This document shows positions 49,936-61,590 of a stretch of DNA of 64,000 bases, one piece after another. A model generated the notes under the pieces. That model was given only the letters and a program-made list of their open reading frames with translations, was not told where the DNA came from and made no database searches. This DNA is from Toxotes chatareus (lineage: Eukaryota > Chordata > Actinopteri > Toxotidae): contig CM028895.1 of assembly GCA_016801885.1 (NCBI GenBank), positions 16,140,001-16,204,000 of the forward strand, given 5' to 3'. A program made the translations under genes and the position numbers. Position 1 is the first letter of the stretch. Each line of letters begins with the position of its first letter.

Positions 49936-50402
49936 TTTAAAGCCTGCTTTTAACTCTCCAGTTGTTTTAACACATTAAGCAGTGCATGAAAAGCACAGTT
50001 CACCTACCTAAAACGCAGAAATTAAATAATTGACTGCAAACTAATCATTTCTCTGTCAGTGGGGAAAAAAAATGTATGAAAACCAAACACATCACTCCCT
50101 TCTTCTAAACTCTAATTAATAGCGCATAGCAACAGCAATTTGGAATAATGTCAGTGAAGTTTCTCCCACGCAACGTAATTCACATGTATTCTAGTGAAAC
50201 AACTGCACTGTGGATCCAAAAGTCATGTATTTCATTTACTGCGGTGCACATTCACCTCGCTGATAAGGCTTTACTCTGGACGCCTCACACTCTCCATCAC
50301 AGGTGGTGCCATTAACAGCAAAGCAAAGGCATGAAAAATACACTCTGTATTTGTTATTGTGCATAATCCTGAAATTTAAATGATTTAAAACGTTCTTGGG
50401 GG

Positions 50403-50465
50403 AAGTCCTGTTAGCCTTGCGGTTAAGACACAAGGGACCGGTACAACCTACAAGCGAAGGTCACG
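50403..50465 (+). repeat. possible tRNA-derived SINE head
   Basis: TTAGCCTTGCGGTTAAGACA resembles an RNA polymerase III A box as in fish SINEs. The B box is poor, so the call is weak. Confidence 0.3.
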
Positions 50466-51508
50466 TGAAGTTGCCAAACTAACACTGAGCTAATCCGTCA
50501 GCATATTTGTGGGCTAATGGCTCCTGCAGGTACAATGGATCCAGACTTCTGAATCACAGGAAACATATCCACTTTAACCAACAATTCTAATCTGGTGTTG
50601 GGCCCAGCTTCGGTGTTAAACGGAAAATTATGTCGGCAAGTCTAGGGAAACGTTGGTAAATTGCAGTGTCTACCAATAGTCTGAATGTGAAGTCTCTAGG
50701 GGACATCTGTAAATAGTAGCTACAGAAAGTCTCTCACGCTGCCCCAACCACCAAATGTGGAAAACACTGTAATGTCTGCAGAATGGTAATAGTCTCATGT
50801 GAGGGTAGAAACACCAGTACAATGCTGAGACATCTTTCTTTACAACTTGGGCTTTAATTCCAGGAATCTTTGACTGAGAAAACTTAAATGAAAACGAATG
50901 CTGTAGAAATATTCTCTCATTTCATCCACTGTAGATGATGACAGACGGACTGTAGCTATAGCTAGCTCTCAGGCTGCGCCCTGTGTTCAGATTCAGAGAT
51001 AACAAAACAGTTGCACTGACGACAAAAACCCGTGCAGGCATACTTTTTTCCACATGTAAAACTGATCACAAATCGTAAACAAACAGGTGGATCAACAGAA
51101 CTGATAATGGCAGATACAGAAGAGATACGCCACTTGAAACTGATTGGTTTGGGTAATATAAATTAATTATTCTACTAATAGTAAATTAAATGAAAGTCAG
51201 TCTACACCGTTGGCTGCTATCTTGGTGACCACACTGGCTGTGGGTTTGACGATGGTGTTTCAATTCTTTTGATTCATTTCAGTACGAACTGATCACAGAA
51301 AACTATGTTGTTGGTTTTTTTGTCTCACCTCTCAATAATCTGATATTTCTCCAGTCAGTCCCTCTGAACAGAGCTGGTGGACATTTTTGCTGTGAGACAA
51401 GTGCACGCATTAACAGAATAATAACACAAAACTTATTTTGAAGGACCTCTTAACACACACCAGGGTGTGTGTGTGTTTTTTTGTTTCAGGGAAAGTAAAA
51501 AGTTTTGC

Positions 51509-51561
51509 ACCTCTTTTCTCAACATCTTACTGTGCCGTAAGAAGATGTTGAGAAAAGAGGT
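51509..51561. repeat. perfect 20-bp inverted repeat (hairpin)
   Basis: The left arm 51509-51528 (ACCTCTTTTCTCAACATCTT) is the exact reverse complement of the right arm 51542-51561, with a 13-nt loop. The perfect pairing implies recent origin or constraint. Confidence 0.95.
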
Positions 51562-51623
51562 AGACAAGAATAGACAAGTTAGAGGGCTAATGAAAGGAAA
51601 GCCTAATGAAATAATAAGAATGC

Positions 51624-52005
51624 CTGTGATGGAAATCTAGTGAGCTGCTGGAAGAAGCGTCATAAGACTTCAGATGTCTTAAGTGGATGCATTTACCGAT
51701 GCTCGATGCATTGAGAAGAAAAATGAGCAAAACAAGTTTTCTGAAGCTGTCCTTCCTGGTGACCACATTTAACCCTATACCTACATTATATTTACCACCT
51801 GTCCAAATAAGGTTACTCTTCATGGGACTATATCACATCCATACACGTGTGACCATTCTGCTGGATACCTAATCCTAAACACTGACTCACGGTTGTACAT
51901 CCCATTTACCTCTATAACTAACTGACTATGATACACTGAGACACAGGTTGTTTGTTATGGCTATTTACTCCCTCTACAGGTCCCCCTGTCCATCTTATCT
52001 TCTGA
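51624..52005 (+). repeat. dispersed repeat pair, copy B
   Basis: See the blocks GTGATGGAAATCTAGTGAGC, TTCAGATGTCTTAAG, CACCTGTCCAAATAAGGTTA, TATATCACATCCATACACG, GACACAGGTTGTTTGTTATG and TATTTACTCCCTC. It is collinear with 44963-45390, 6.7 kb away. Confidence 0.75.
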
Positions 52006-52409
52006 GGGTCCCCACTATAACCTTTGTTTCTAGTCACTGCTGATGGGAATGAACCAGATGAATTATATCAAACAGCGAACTATAAGATGTATAACCCAAA
52101 TACTAAATTAAGACCTAAAGAAGATAAATATCCTTTAAAATACCTTCTGCAGGCTTAGCATTAGGTCTTAGCAGTCCTAATTTTTGTGTGTGTATGCTGT
52201 TAACAAAGGTTTTTCTGTTAATGATATTTATGAAAAAAGGCAGTGATGGAAGCACAAGGTTATTTCCTGTGTGTTATTTTCCTGCAATCTTTAGTCAAGT
52301 TTTCAGTGAGCCAGAGATGACTGGTTAATGACTGAGGTTGCTTTAATTTTTTTTTTTTTTTTGGTAGGAGTGAACCATGCCTTTAATTAGTTTAACTATT
52401 TTTAGTCTT

Positions 52410-52490
52410 TCTGGATCCAGTGGGAATCAAACCCTCGACAATGGAAGTTGTAGCACTATGATTTACCGCACTGAGAGTGAGAGCCTCAGT
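52410..52490 (-). repeat. tRNA-derived SINE head 1
   Basis: On the minus strand CTCAGTGCGGTAAATCATAG is followed about 30 nt later by GGGTTTGATTCCCACTGG, matching A-box and B-box (GGTTYGATTCC) positions of a tRNA-derived SINE. No intact tRNA fold was recognised. Confidence 0.5.
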
Positions 52491-53040
52491 CTCGCTGTGA
52501 ACGCACAGCGGCTGTGTCTTTGCATTACTGCATCTCTGGAGAACACAGCTCATTGTACTCTATGAGAGCATAACAAAGGTCACGAACATTTCAGCAGATA
52601 CAATCCAGGATCCAATGTCAACACTGTACCTTCTGTGTCCTCTTTTTGCTGAGTAAACACTTTGAGTCCATCATACCTATAAAACTAAAGAAGTCGGGAT
52701 ATTTTTATCACTTTTGCTGATAAGGTGCACTTCTGTGGTGTTTACCTTTTGGGACTAAATGTTCTGTGGTACCTCTGCAGTACACTTTTTTTTTCTGACT
52801 GTGCATTTTAGACACACCGCCATATGGTTCATGGGCCACAGCTGACAAGACCACAGCAGTGGGTTCTAGCATAGCTCCAGGCAGTGCTAATACAATCAGA
52901 AATATTAAAACGGCCACTTTTGAGTATTTATGCTGAATAAATCATGAAGAAAACTGTCTGATGCTTTTATTGAAAAGCCAGACGATTCAGTTCATTCACA
53001 TATGAATTATAGATCCATTGTGGACTGTTTGAGCTGCGTT

Positions 53041-53096
53041 GAGGGAATCAGACTAACAACAGTTGTACTGAGAGCACAAACCCACTGAGCCATCCA
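53041..53096 (-). repeat. tRNA-derived SINE head 2
   Basis: On the minus strand GGATGGCTCAGTGGGTTTGT provides a good A box (TGGCTCAGTGGG), and TTAGTCTGATTCCC provides a degenerate B box at the normal distance. It is the same orientation as the head at 52410-52490, and probably the same family. Confidence 0.55.
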
Positions 53097-53946
53097 TACC
53101 AATTATCTGTGTCTGGGGTGGAGCCTGGATTCAATATTCAATTTACACAATTCAATCCCACATCAGAGCTTCCAACTGAAAAACTACTGGTGTCAAAAGA
53201 ACCATAACGGACAATAACAGTATAGGCTTTCTGCGAGAGCCTCAACTGTCTCCAAAGTGAAAAAGAAGCGGGCTAACTGAACGTCGCGCCACAGGGGTGT
53301 CCATTGAGAGACAGGGAGAGGTGGAGGGGCGAGAACTCCATTGAGCGCAGCCATGGGGGGTCAATATGTGAATGAACGTTTGCCATGGAGGTGAATTATG
53401 AATGAGCAGCACTCTGAGCACTCCTGGAGAGAGCATGTCAGCCTCCATCTCCTTCACTCCATCTCCTCCGATTTCTTTTCCACTTCTCCTCCTCCTCCTG
53501 TCCTAAAATCTCCATCGTGTTTTCCTTCCTCTCCGTCTGTGTCTCATCTCTCACTCCTGGATTAATCTTCTCATCTGCCTTATTCTCGGTCATCTGATCG
53601 CTTTGCCTCCCTCCATCCTCCACCACGCACACACGCCCCCTCCCTCCCTCCCACCCTCCCACCCCATCCTCCACCACCTCCTGTCTCTAGACCAGAGGGA
53701 GATGGAGGTAGACACACACGCCGTCTGTCTAAAGAGACGACAGAACATTCTTTCGCTGCATATACATATTTACACTGCCTCACACACACACATACACACA
53801 CACACACACACACACAAAGTAGCAAAAGATAATACAAAAGCAAACAGTCCTGCACGTGCAAAGACAGACGCATGCATTAAGTGAAATGCTCAGAGGCTCT
53901 GACACACACACATTTCTCCCAGCTGTTCTCCTGGCCACAAAGCTTG

Positions 53947-53948
<2 letters not shown>

Positions 53949-53982
<34 letters not shown>
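53949..53982. repeat. (TG)17 microsatellite
   Basis: Uninterrupted TG tract. A matching CA tract lies at 53795-53816, 130 bp away on the same strand, so the two could pair. Confidence 0.95.
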
Positions 53983-53986
<4 letters not shown>

Positions 53987-54496
53987 TCTGTATTCCGTCT
54001 GTGTGTAATCCAGTGTGCTGCTGCTCAGCCTGTGCCACGCTCTCTCCTCTGTTGCTGTGCGTCTGATCAGATCTGCCTCCCTCAACCTGTTTGCCGTCTA
54101 TGGAACACACACACATATAGAAGCTGCTACTACTTATCAAGCCTCATTCAGTGTCAGCCAAGCTTTGGGAAAACAGAAAATTCATTCAGTGATGCTTTTG
54201 CAACCTCTAAGCAATGGCTGTGTGTGTTACCTGCTGCACTAAAAACTCCCGAACACACACACACAGAGTGAAAGAAAGAGACTCTGCCTTCTTAAAAGGA
54301 AGTGTTATCCCCCCATTTTGCTCTAGCTCAACTTAAAGTAGCTTGCTGGAGAAGTGTGTGTGTTGGAATGGGATCACGCTGTTCCCTAAAAAGTATCCAC
54401 TCCTTTTGATCCCTTCACTCCAGTTTACAGCGGTCAGCTCAGCTCGCTTACACACTTTGGCCCCCTTTTTAGCTTGTGGAAAAACAACCCTTAAAA

Positions 54497-54534
<38 letters not shown>

Positions 54535-54767
54535 ATGTATATATAGGCTACACGCACACTTACACAGTCACACACACGTGCCCCCCCCCTCACCACCACC
54601 ACCTCCCCTCCTCACACACACCTCTACTCTTCCCTTTAAGTGCAGAGCCATGCAGCATATGTCAACACGCCGCACGCACACACACACACACACACAAACA
54701 CAAACACACACACACACACACACCTCTGCCAGACCTGCATACAGCCATGAAAGCCTCATAAAGTCAC

Positions 54768-55330
54768 CTTAGGATCCTTCTGTGTTCCAGGCGAGCCCCT
54801 TCTTCACACTCTTCCTCTCCTCTGTCAGACTTCTCTCTCTCCTCCTCTCCTCCTTTCCTTCCTTCCTTCCGTCCTTCCTTCCTTCCGTGCTGTCCGTCCG
54901 TCCTTCTTCTCTCTCACTCTCTCTCTCCCTCTTTTCGTCTCGGTGTTCGGTCAGTTCCCAGCGTTTTTCCCGAGCCCCTCCATATCCGCCCCGCCAGTCG
55001 CTTCTACCACCGAGCGAGCGAGCGAGCGTACCTACACACACACACACGCACACAAGTCGCTGCGTTCCTATAGTCTCTCTCTCTCTCTCTCTCTCCCCGT
55101 TTATCCCTCTCTGCTCTCGCTCTCTCTCTCCTCTGTCGGAGAAGAGCTCGGTGTGTGTACGTTTGTGTATGTGTGTGCGGGGACGCGTGTGTTTCTGTGC
55201 TCTGCCTTGCCCCGCCAGCAGCAGAGGACTTCCCCAGCGCCCGACCCGGGTCCTAGCGCCGGTTGGGTTCACTGAAAGAATGCCATTGTGTACGGAAGGT
55301 GTATCCAAAGATCCTCTATGGATTTGACAG
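54768..55330 (-). promoter_or_regulatory. foxn3: candidate CpG-island promoter and 5' untranslated exon of foxn3
   Basis: The block 54,880-55,290 is the most CpG-dense part of the window (CCGCCCCGCC, a GAGC/GCGA run at 55012-55028, GGGGACGCGTG, GCGCCCGACCCGGG, GCGCCGG). Sequence beyond 55,370 turns abruptly AT-rich. On the minus strand it is purine-rich, like a long 5' UTR, and ends in a plausible donor CCTAAG|GTGACT (exon end 54768). This fits the requirement for an upstream non-coding exon. An antisense or plus-strand start cannot be excluded. Confidence 0.45.
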
Positions 55331-55894
55331 GACGATTCACTCGGTGGCTTGGCGTACAAGGGCCAATCTCAGAGCATTAACACGTCTTTAATTTTGCCTG
55401 AAACCACGTGTGACAAATACAAATATTTTATAATAAATAATGCAATTTAAAAAAAGCACCAAAAAAAAAAAAAAAATCACCAAAAATGCGTTTAACTACT
55501 AATTTTATCCCAGTGTCTTCAACAAAGTCTATTTTGGGGTGTGCCATGGACACACACAACACCATAACAACACCACCATACACTTAAGTAAGAGAGAAAA
55601 TGAATGAAAAAAAAACTCACAATAAACTAAAACATTGCATGTAATTAGTGTGTCTGTGTAGGAAATTATAAAGGCACATTAATTCCCAGGTAGCGTCAAC
55701 AACTGCAAAATACATCAAGACCGAAATTTGCAGATCAAACAAATCTGCTTGCTATAGGCAAACAAAGAGATAATTGTGTGGTACCACAGATAGCTGCTGT
55801 TTCAGCCATCTAAGAGGCTCATTTAAAGCAGTTAACATCCAGAGGTAGTAGGTTTTTTTTTGTCAGTAAGTTGTTTTGAGTCTCTAACCCAGTG

Positions 55895-55908
55895 GTCGCT
55901 ATGGCAAC
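55895..55908. promoter_or_regulatory. X-box upstream of the candidate promoter
   Basis: GTCGCTATGGCAAC, a full match, about 0.6 kb upstream of the CpG-rich block in the foxn3 direction. Confidence 0.5.
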
Positions 55909-56395
55909 AGCAGGGCAGAAGCAGAGGCTGAGAGCCAGGCAAGGGTGTAGGAGCCATTATAAATGGAGGGTGGAGGGGACGTGTCCTCTGCACATGATCA
56001 AGTCTGAGCTCTGGCTGACCTGTTTGTTCAGATCATAAATCATAATTTCATGCTGTCTGTGTTGAAGTCAGACGCAGAGCGAGGAGCTTTTGAAAGTGAT
56101 TCCTTCACGTTTGTGTGTAAAGACCCATTCCAGGCTTTTCCCCACCACACACACACCCACAGTGCACACACACCCATCCGCTTCCAAAACCAAACTTCTG
56201 ACCTGCATCACTCTTTGAGACACAGGCGAAGACTGAAAAACATGAGAGACGGCATCCACCTTACCTCCCACCCCCTCCTGACCGAGTGAGTCATCTTCTC
56301 AAACATACTCGATCTTTGGTGCAGCTACCTTCTTCCTCATCCACCTACCCCTCCCTCGCTCTTCTCTCTCCCGTCCTTCCTCAGAGCGTCATCAG

Positions 56396-56409
56396 GTTGC
56401 CATAGCAAC
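56396..56409. promoter_or_regulatory. X-box upstream of the candidate promoter
   Basis: GTTGCCATAGCAAC, a full match, about 1.1 kb upstream of the CpG-rich block and 501 bp from the previous motif. Confidence 0.5.
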
Positions 56410-58878
56410 GGCCCGCCTATGGGAGACAGAGATCAGTTCATTATGGACTATGGGATCCAGAAACTGAAGGACATGATTTTTTTTTTTTTTTTTCTGTGAG
56501 CACAGGAAGTGGGAGCCCTTAACAGGAAAGCTTGAACTTCTTCTTAGTTAAACAGCCAATGTAGCACTGCGTGGCTTTGCAGGAGGAAGTTTTGCTGAGT
56601 GCTTTTTGGGGTAAAAGGGAGCTGTACTGATCCATTTAAGCCCTTCAAAAACATAAGTAATGCATGTCTACCATCCCAGCATGACGCTAAAAATAAACCA
56701 AATTTGATTAGATATGCGAAATGGCCTGCTTTGAGATGTAAACGTGTTGCCTCAAGAAACGGTTAACCAGAACTTGCTTGCACACTTGTGAATTAATGGA
56801 TCTGACAGACGTGGCAGTGATCGGCCTACTGAAAGCCCACAGTCAGGAAATCCAAATGTGCTCTCATTTTATTTATGGGTGGGGAAGCTGAAGTGGGAAA
56901 AGTGCATTGCAGCGTGCTCAAGTTAGAGAGATGGAAGCACAAAATACACCAAGGAAACTGTTTTGTTTGATAAAGATCAAAGAGAATTGTTGGGAGAATG
57001 AAGTGTGTTTACGAGTCCTCGAATCCAGGCTGCTTCTCCCTACCCCTGTTATTACTGGGGGGACTGTGTGTGTACGTATATGTGTGTGTGTTTGTACTGC
57101 GAGCCCAGAGGGCTGCATTAAGCTGAAGTGACAGTGGGGATCTTTAAGATGTCTTCCAAAGTTTGCTATTGAGGGAGATCCTATCTCTGAGCCCCAGAAA
57201 CAACCCAGGAGAGGAGAAGAGAGGAGACGAGAGGAGAGGAGAGGAGAGGAGGGGGAGAAAACAGGAGGAGTGAGGAGGAACTTAAGACACAGCTGCTGTG
57301 AAAGAGCAAGACAAGATTTTCACATGGCATAGCTAAGCTCAGAAATATGTGATGATTTTTATGGTCAACAAGTGACAATACAAAATGTGACTGGCTCGTC
57401 TGTTAGTTTATCCAAGAAAATCAAGTTGAAATTTTTAAAGAAACTGGGCTTCTTTGTGTAATGTGGTGAAAACGGTCATTCACTGTCAAATTAACTCCTA
57501 TTTATGATCAGTATAGTGAATGTGTACACAAATAGTGATGAAAACTACTGTAAACAATTGTTACACATTAATGTCGCCCCTTTAATGTGTATTTGTTGTT
57601 AGTATGAATGGGTCTGCAATCCTGCTGATCACTCTGGTGTTAACCCAGGTGAATGGCTGCAGGACTCAAGGCTGTGTATGGCAGCCTGACCTGGATAGGT
57701 TCTGGAAAACAGACTTGGGCCAATTTGGGCTAAAAATCAGCTTCGGTTAGCAGCACTTACTCTGGGGAAGTGCTGACCAGCACAATTAGACCAGTTATAC
57801 TTCTGACACCTGTGGCATGTTATTCATCCCAAGGTTTGCATGAATCTCGTAGCCAGAAATAAAGGTCACCGTTGAGCCAAGTGAGTCAGGCTATCTGGGA
57901 AGTTGTTGCATTAAAGGATAATTCAAGGACAATTCTTTTTTTTTTTTTTTCAGCAATATTATTGTACACAGCAAATAAAATTCACGGGCCAACTTCCTCC
58001 TTTAACTCAGACCTGTGCAAACTTTTCCTGTGCAATTGCAGATTATTATACACTGGTTCTCTCACTGTCAGTTCCACCTCAAAGTGGTTTAGACAACCTG
58101 GCTCCATTGTCAGCTTGTGTAGCTGACAGCTTGCCTCATCATCTGACCGCTGGTGTTCCTTGTCCTATCAGATGTGTTCCCTGATCCCAGCAATAATTTT
58201 GGTCAGTTCAATGTTATGTTATCATAACTAATACAAATGATGGGCAAAACTATGCAAAGTAAGTCTACTGGTAATCAACTGGAATCCAGTTGCATACACA
58301 GTGGGAATATGTGCTTACTGTAAATGCACATACACACACAGTCATACAGGCAGTGAACAGCCTGGGAGGTATCCATCCATTCATGATTCTTCATACTTTA
58401 AACGGGGCTGCCATCTCAGCCTGTCTACCCATGGGGCATCAGTCGGGCAGAGGGGTGGGTCAGCAATCATGTGTGTGACACGAAACAGGCAGGCGTATTG
58501 GCTGTCAATCTCACAGCCTCTTTTTTTTTCCTTTCTCCGTTCTGTCTCACCATGTGCGTTTCTCTGCTTTTCACTGTCTCTTTTTTCTCACCCCGTCTCT
58601 CCCTCAAGTCTGACAAGCAAAAGATTTTCACTTACTTCAGAGACGGAAAATAAGTGAGAGGGAAGTGTAAGAGTCTCCCTGTCTCCTTTTACCATTTCCT
58701 CTCTCTCTCACACTCACACACACACATACACACACACACTCTTTGTCTCACATGTCTGAAAGACAGCTCGCAGTGGTTTGTCATTGTAACACTTTAGTGG
58801 ACTGTGTTTCCAAATCATCCCTTACACTTTTTCTGCAGACAGGCAGACACATAACATTCCTCAGAAGACGGGCCGAGC

Positions 58879-58880
<2 letters not shown>

Positions 58881-58924
<44 letters not shown>
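58881..58924. repeat. (AG)22 microsatellite
   Basis: Uninterrupted AG tract in the upstream flank. Confidence 0.97.
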
Positions 58925-58927
<3 letters not shown>

Positions 58928-60789
58928 GTTGTGCACCCTCTCTTTCCAAATGCAGCTGAGTGCTCCACACGGATCGATAGTAATCGTCGGTGGGAGCCGT
59001 TTATTTTGGAATGTGTGTGAGGCCCAGTGGGTGACAGAATCCACATTCACACTCACACATGCGTGCAACATTATAAATCTCGCTGCAGCTGGAGTCGGTG
59101 CTGCGCTTGCACACATGAGAACAACACCGCACGCACTGGTGCAGACAAACTGACACACAAACTTACACACACCGACAAGTACACACTTAACATGCTCAGG
59201 GCCTGACAAGCAAACCCTCCTGTTGGGTTGGGCTCTCTTCCCTCCTCCACTGAGCAGAACTCACAGGGCTCCAGGCTGGAGGAGGGGACCCAGTGTGTCT
59301 CAACACCGTCCCCTGCCAAGGTCTCTGTTTCTGGGGATGGCAGCTCTCAGCAGCTGGCTAGGCTGGAGCTCTCTGTATGCTGACTCCAGGCCGCTGGCTG
59401 TCTAGTCCTGCCAGGAATTTATAATTCTACAATCACAGAGGAACTTTTTCCTCCTCACTAATATAAGCAGTGATTCCATTTTTTATAATTCACAGAACAA
59501 AAAGAGTCACTTTGTGATTTTTTTTCAAAATGAATTTCACCAAAACCAATTCAGTGGAATCACAGACATGAGTGGATTTGCTTGTGGGGTCATAGTGAAC
59601 CCCTGCCAGTATTTTAGCTCAGCTTTGGTCAACTTTGACATGTGAATTTGCACCGTTGAGTTGCGTTCTGGCTGAAGTGTTATTCCCCCATTCTGTGCTC
59701 CCACTATTTAAACTTCTTTCCTAAGAAATCATGAATTGTCCCTGCGTTTGACATGGGAGACTGCTCTAAATACTGCAAGACCCATGAGCCACACATACTG
59801 TTGCCATCAGTTTAGCTTGCGTTCACTGTTATTGGCATACAGAATAGAATTTGAAACTTTGTGACTGGACATTACCTGCTGAAAAGAACCTTAGCAGCTC
59901 TAGTTAACCTCTCATTTTATGTTTTCATGTACACGTCCTGCTCCTTTGACTTTTTAAGCAGATTTATACAGCAGTTTTTCATTTTTTGGACAGATTATTC
60001 AACCAGGACAGTTTCAAGAGCTACAACTGTGAGCTGCCTAAAACTGTCTGCAGGAAAATGAATGTTTATTTATTTATTTATTTATTACTTCTGGAAGGGG
60101 GTTGCCCAAAATAAATCCTCACACTCCACAGCACTATACTAAAATGTCTCAACAATTCTCAGAGTCAGGAGAGGAGACTATTGTGTTTTATCAGCTATAT
60201 TGTATCATCCGTAATTTATTTAGCCCTCATCTGCTCCATGAACTGTTTTCAAACTGCTGTGAGAGTGTGGTACAAAGCACAGCATCCAAGACTACATGCA
60301 TAGGTAGGTACTCTCTCTTTTAGGCCTCTCTTTTAACTGAATAATATAATGTGCACTCCAGAGAACAAAATACTGTGTAAGGACTAAATGGCACAATAAA
60401 GACAGAACAGAAGTACTATTGTGACTGACTGCTCCTGTCATGTTCCCAGGCATGTGAGCATCTTAGCTGTCTGTCCAAGCCTCTACAACAACTGTGCCAT
60501 TTTCTGGTGTGCCTGCAGCGCCAAGTTGTTGAGAGCATCATAACTGTTTTTTTTTGACCACGTTGGTCCATTGGCACTTTTACTAATTAACACCCATTTC
60601 CTACATATAATTTATGAAATCACTGCAAATAGGCTTTTAAATTTTCAGACAGGATGCTGTGAATGATTCGTATCGGGGTCCAATAATCACACCAAAATCT
60701 CTGGAGTGTTTGTTTGGCAGAATGCTGTGAGGGCTTGTCTGGACTCGCTGCTGGACTTTTTTGGGGATCAGTTTGGATCTCTGGGCAGA

Positions 60790-60964
<175 letters not shown>

Positions 60965-61529
60965 GTGCTTCGCCTGAGAGCATTGCATTATCTGAGGCAA
61001 TCTAGCAGCACCATGAAACCCGCTGCCATTTCTGCGGGGCAAAGTGAGAGCAGTAAAAATGACCAAAAGCAGGGGAACGAGCATAAAGTTGAAAAACTGT
61101 CATTTTCAACATAAAATTGCACGGTATGGAATGACACGCTGCAGTACACACTGATGAGGAAATTGATCTTTGCTAACATGAATCCATTTAGTTAATGCTT
61201 TTACAGTGAATGAGCAGTCCAGGGTTTAAATTGAGGTCCATTTTGGATATTGTTCGAAGCTAATTTCAAACCGTACTGTAATACCATTGTATCATTACAT
61301 GAGTGACGCGACACTGTCTAGCCGTATCCAATTTTAAATGCAAGGGCAATTTTACGCTCCATCATTCTAACTAAAGTCAGATATAGGAGCTTTCTATTAT
61401 CAGATGATCTATCCAAGCACAGAGCAACTCTGCTTCAGTAAGGATGGAATAATGGTGCAGTAGGGGCACATGCTGCATGTTGCTCTACAGGCACATGAGA
61501 CCTGACCACTCAACTATCTCTGGGCTTTG

Positions 61530-61590
61530 CAGCAGTCAGCAATACAGACATATCCTCAGCAATACACCCTTATCCTCAGCAATACAGCCA
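61530..61590 (+). repeat. short imperfect tandem repeat
   Basis: Three units of about 18-20 bp sharing TCAGCAATACA and TATCCTCAGCAATACA. No known function. Confidence 0.7.

Larger units (their letters stand above)
28499..54767 (-). other. foxn3: probable first large 5' intron of foxn3
   Basis: The 3' end is certain (acceptor AG 28500-28499); the 5' end is a candidate donor at 54767-54766. No coding exon was recognised inside. Contents listed separately: a TALE/RFX composite, X-boxes, fold-back repeats, LINE fragments, a dispersed repeat pair, a hairpin, SINE heads and microsatellites. Further simple tracts are CA 29381-29400, GT 30879-30905, GT 31061-31089, CA 35360-35384, GT 41136-41165, GT 44575-44594 and CA 54677-54722. 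Gene-free spans with nothing identifiable include 32,230-35,300, 40,210-43,200 and 46,550-48,300. Confidence 0.5.

Noticed and set aside
51509..51561. Perfect hairpin considered as a microRNA gene
   Set aside because: Total length of 53 nt and a 20-bp stem are shorter than usual for a pre-miRNA, and I recognise no known miRNA seed; kept as an inverted repeat only.
52708..52917. 69-aa minus-strand frame with a signal-peptide-like start
   Set aside because: Short, no family recognised, between SINE-like repeats, no conserved cysteine pattern.
54769..55359. 196-aa minus-strand and 181-aa plus-strand open frames
   Set aside because: Composition is Arg/Glu or Ser/Leu repeats from GA/CT-rich DNA. 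Better explained as a CpG-rich 5' UTR and promoter region.
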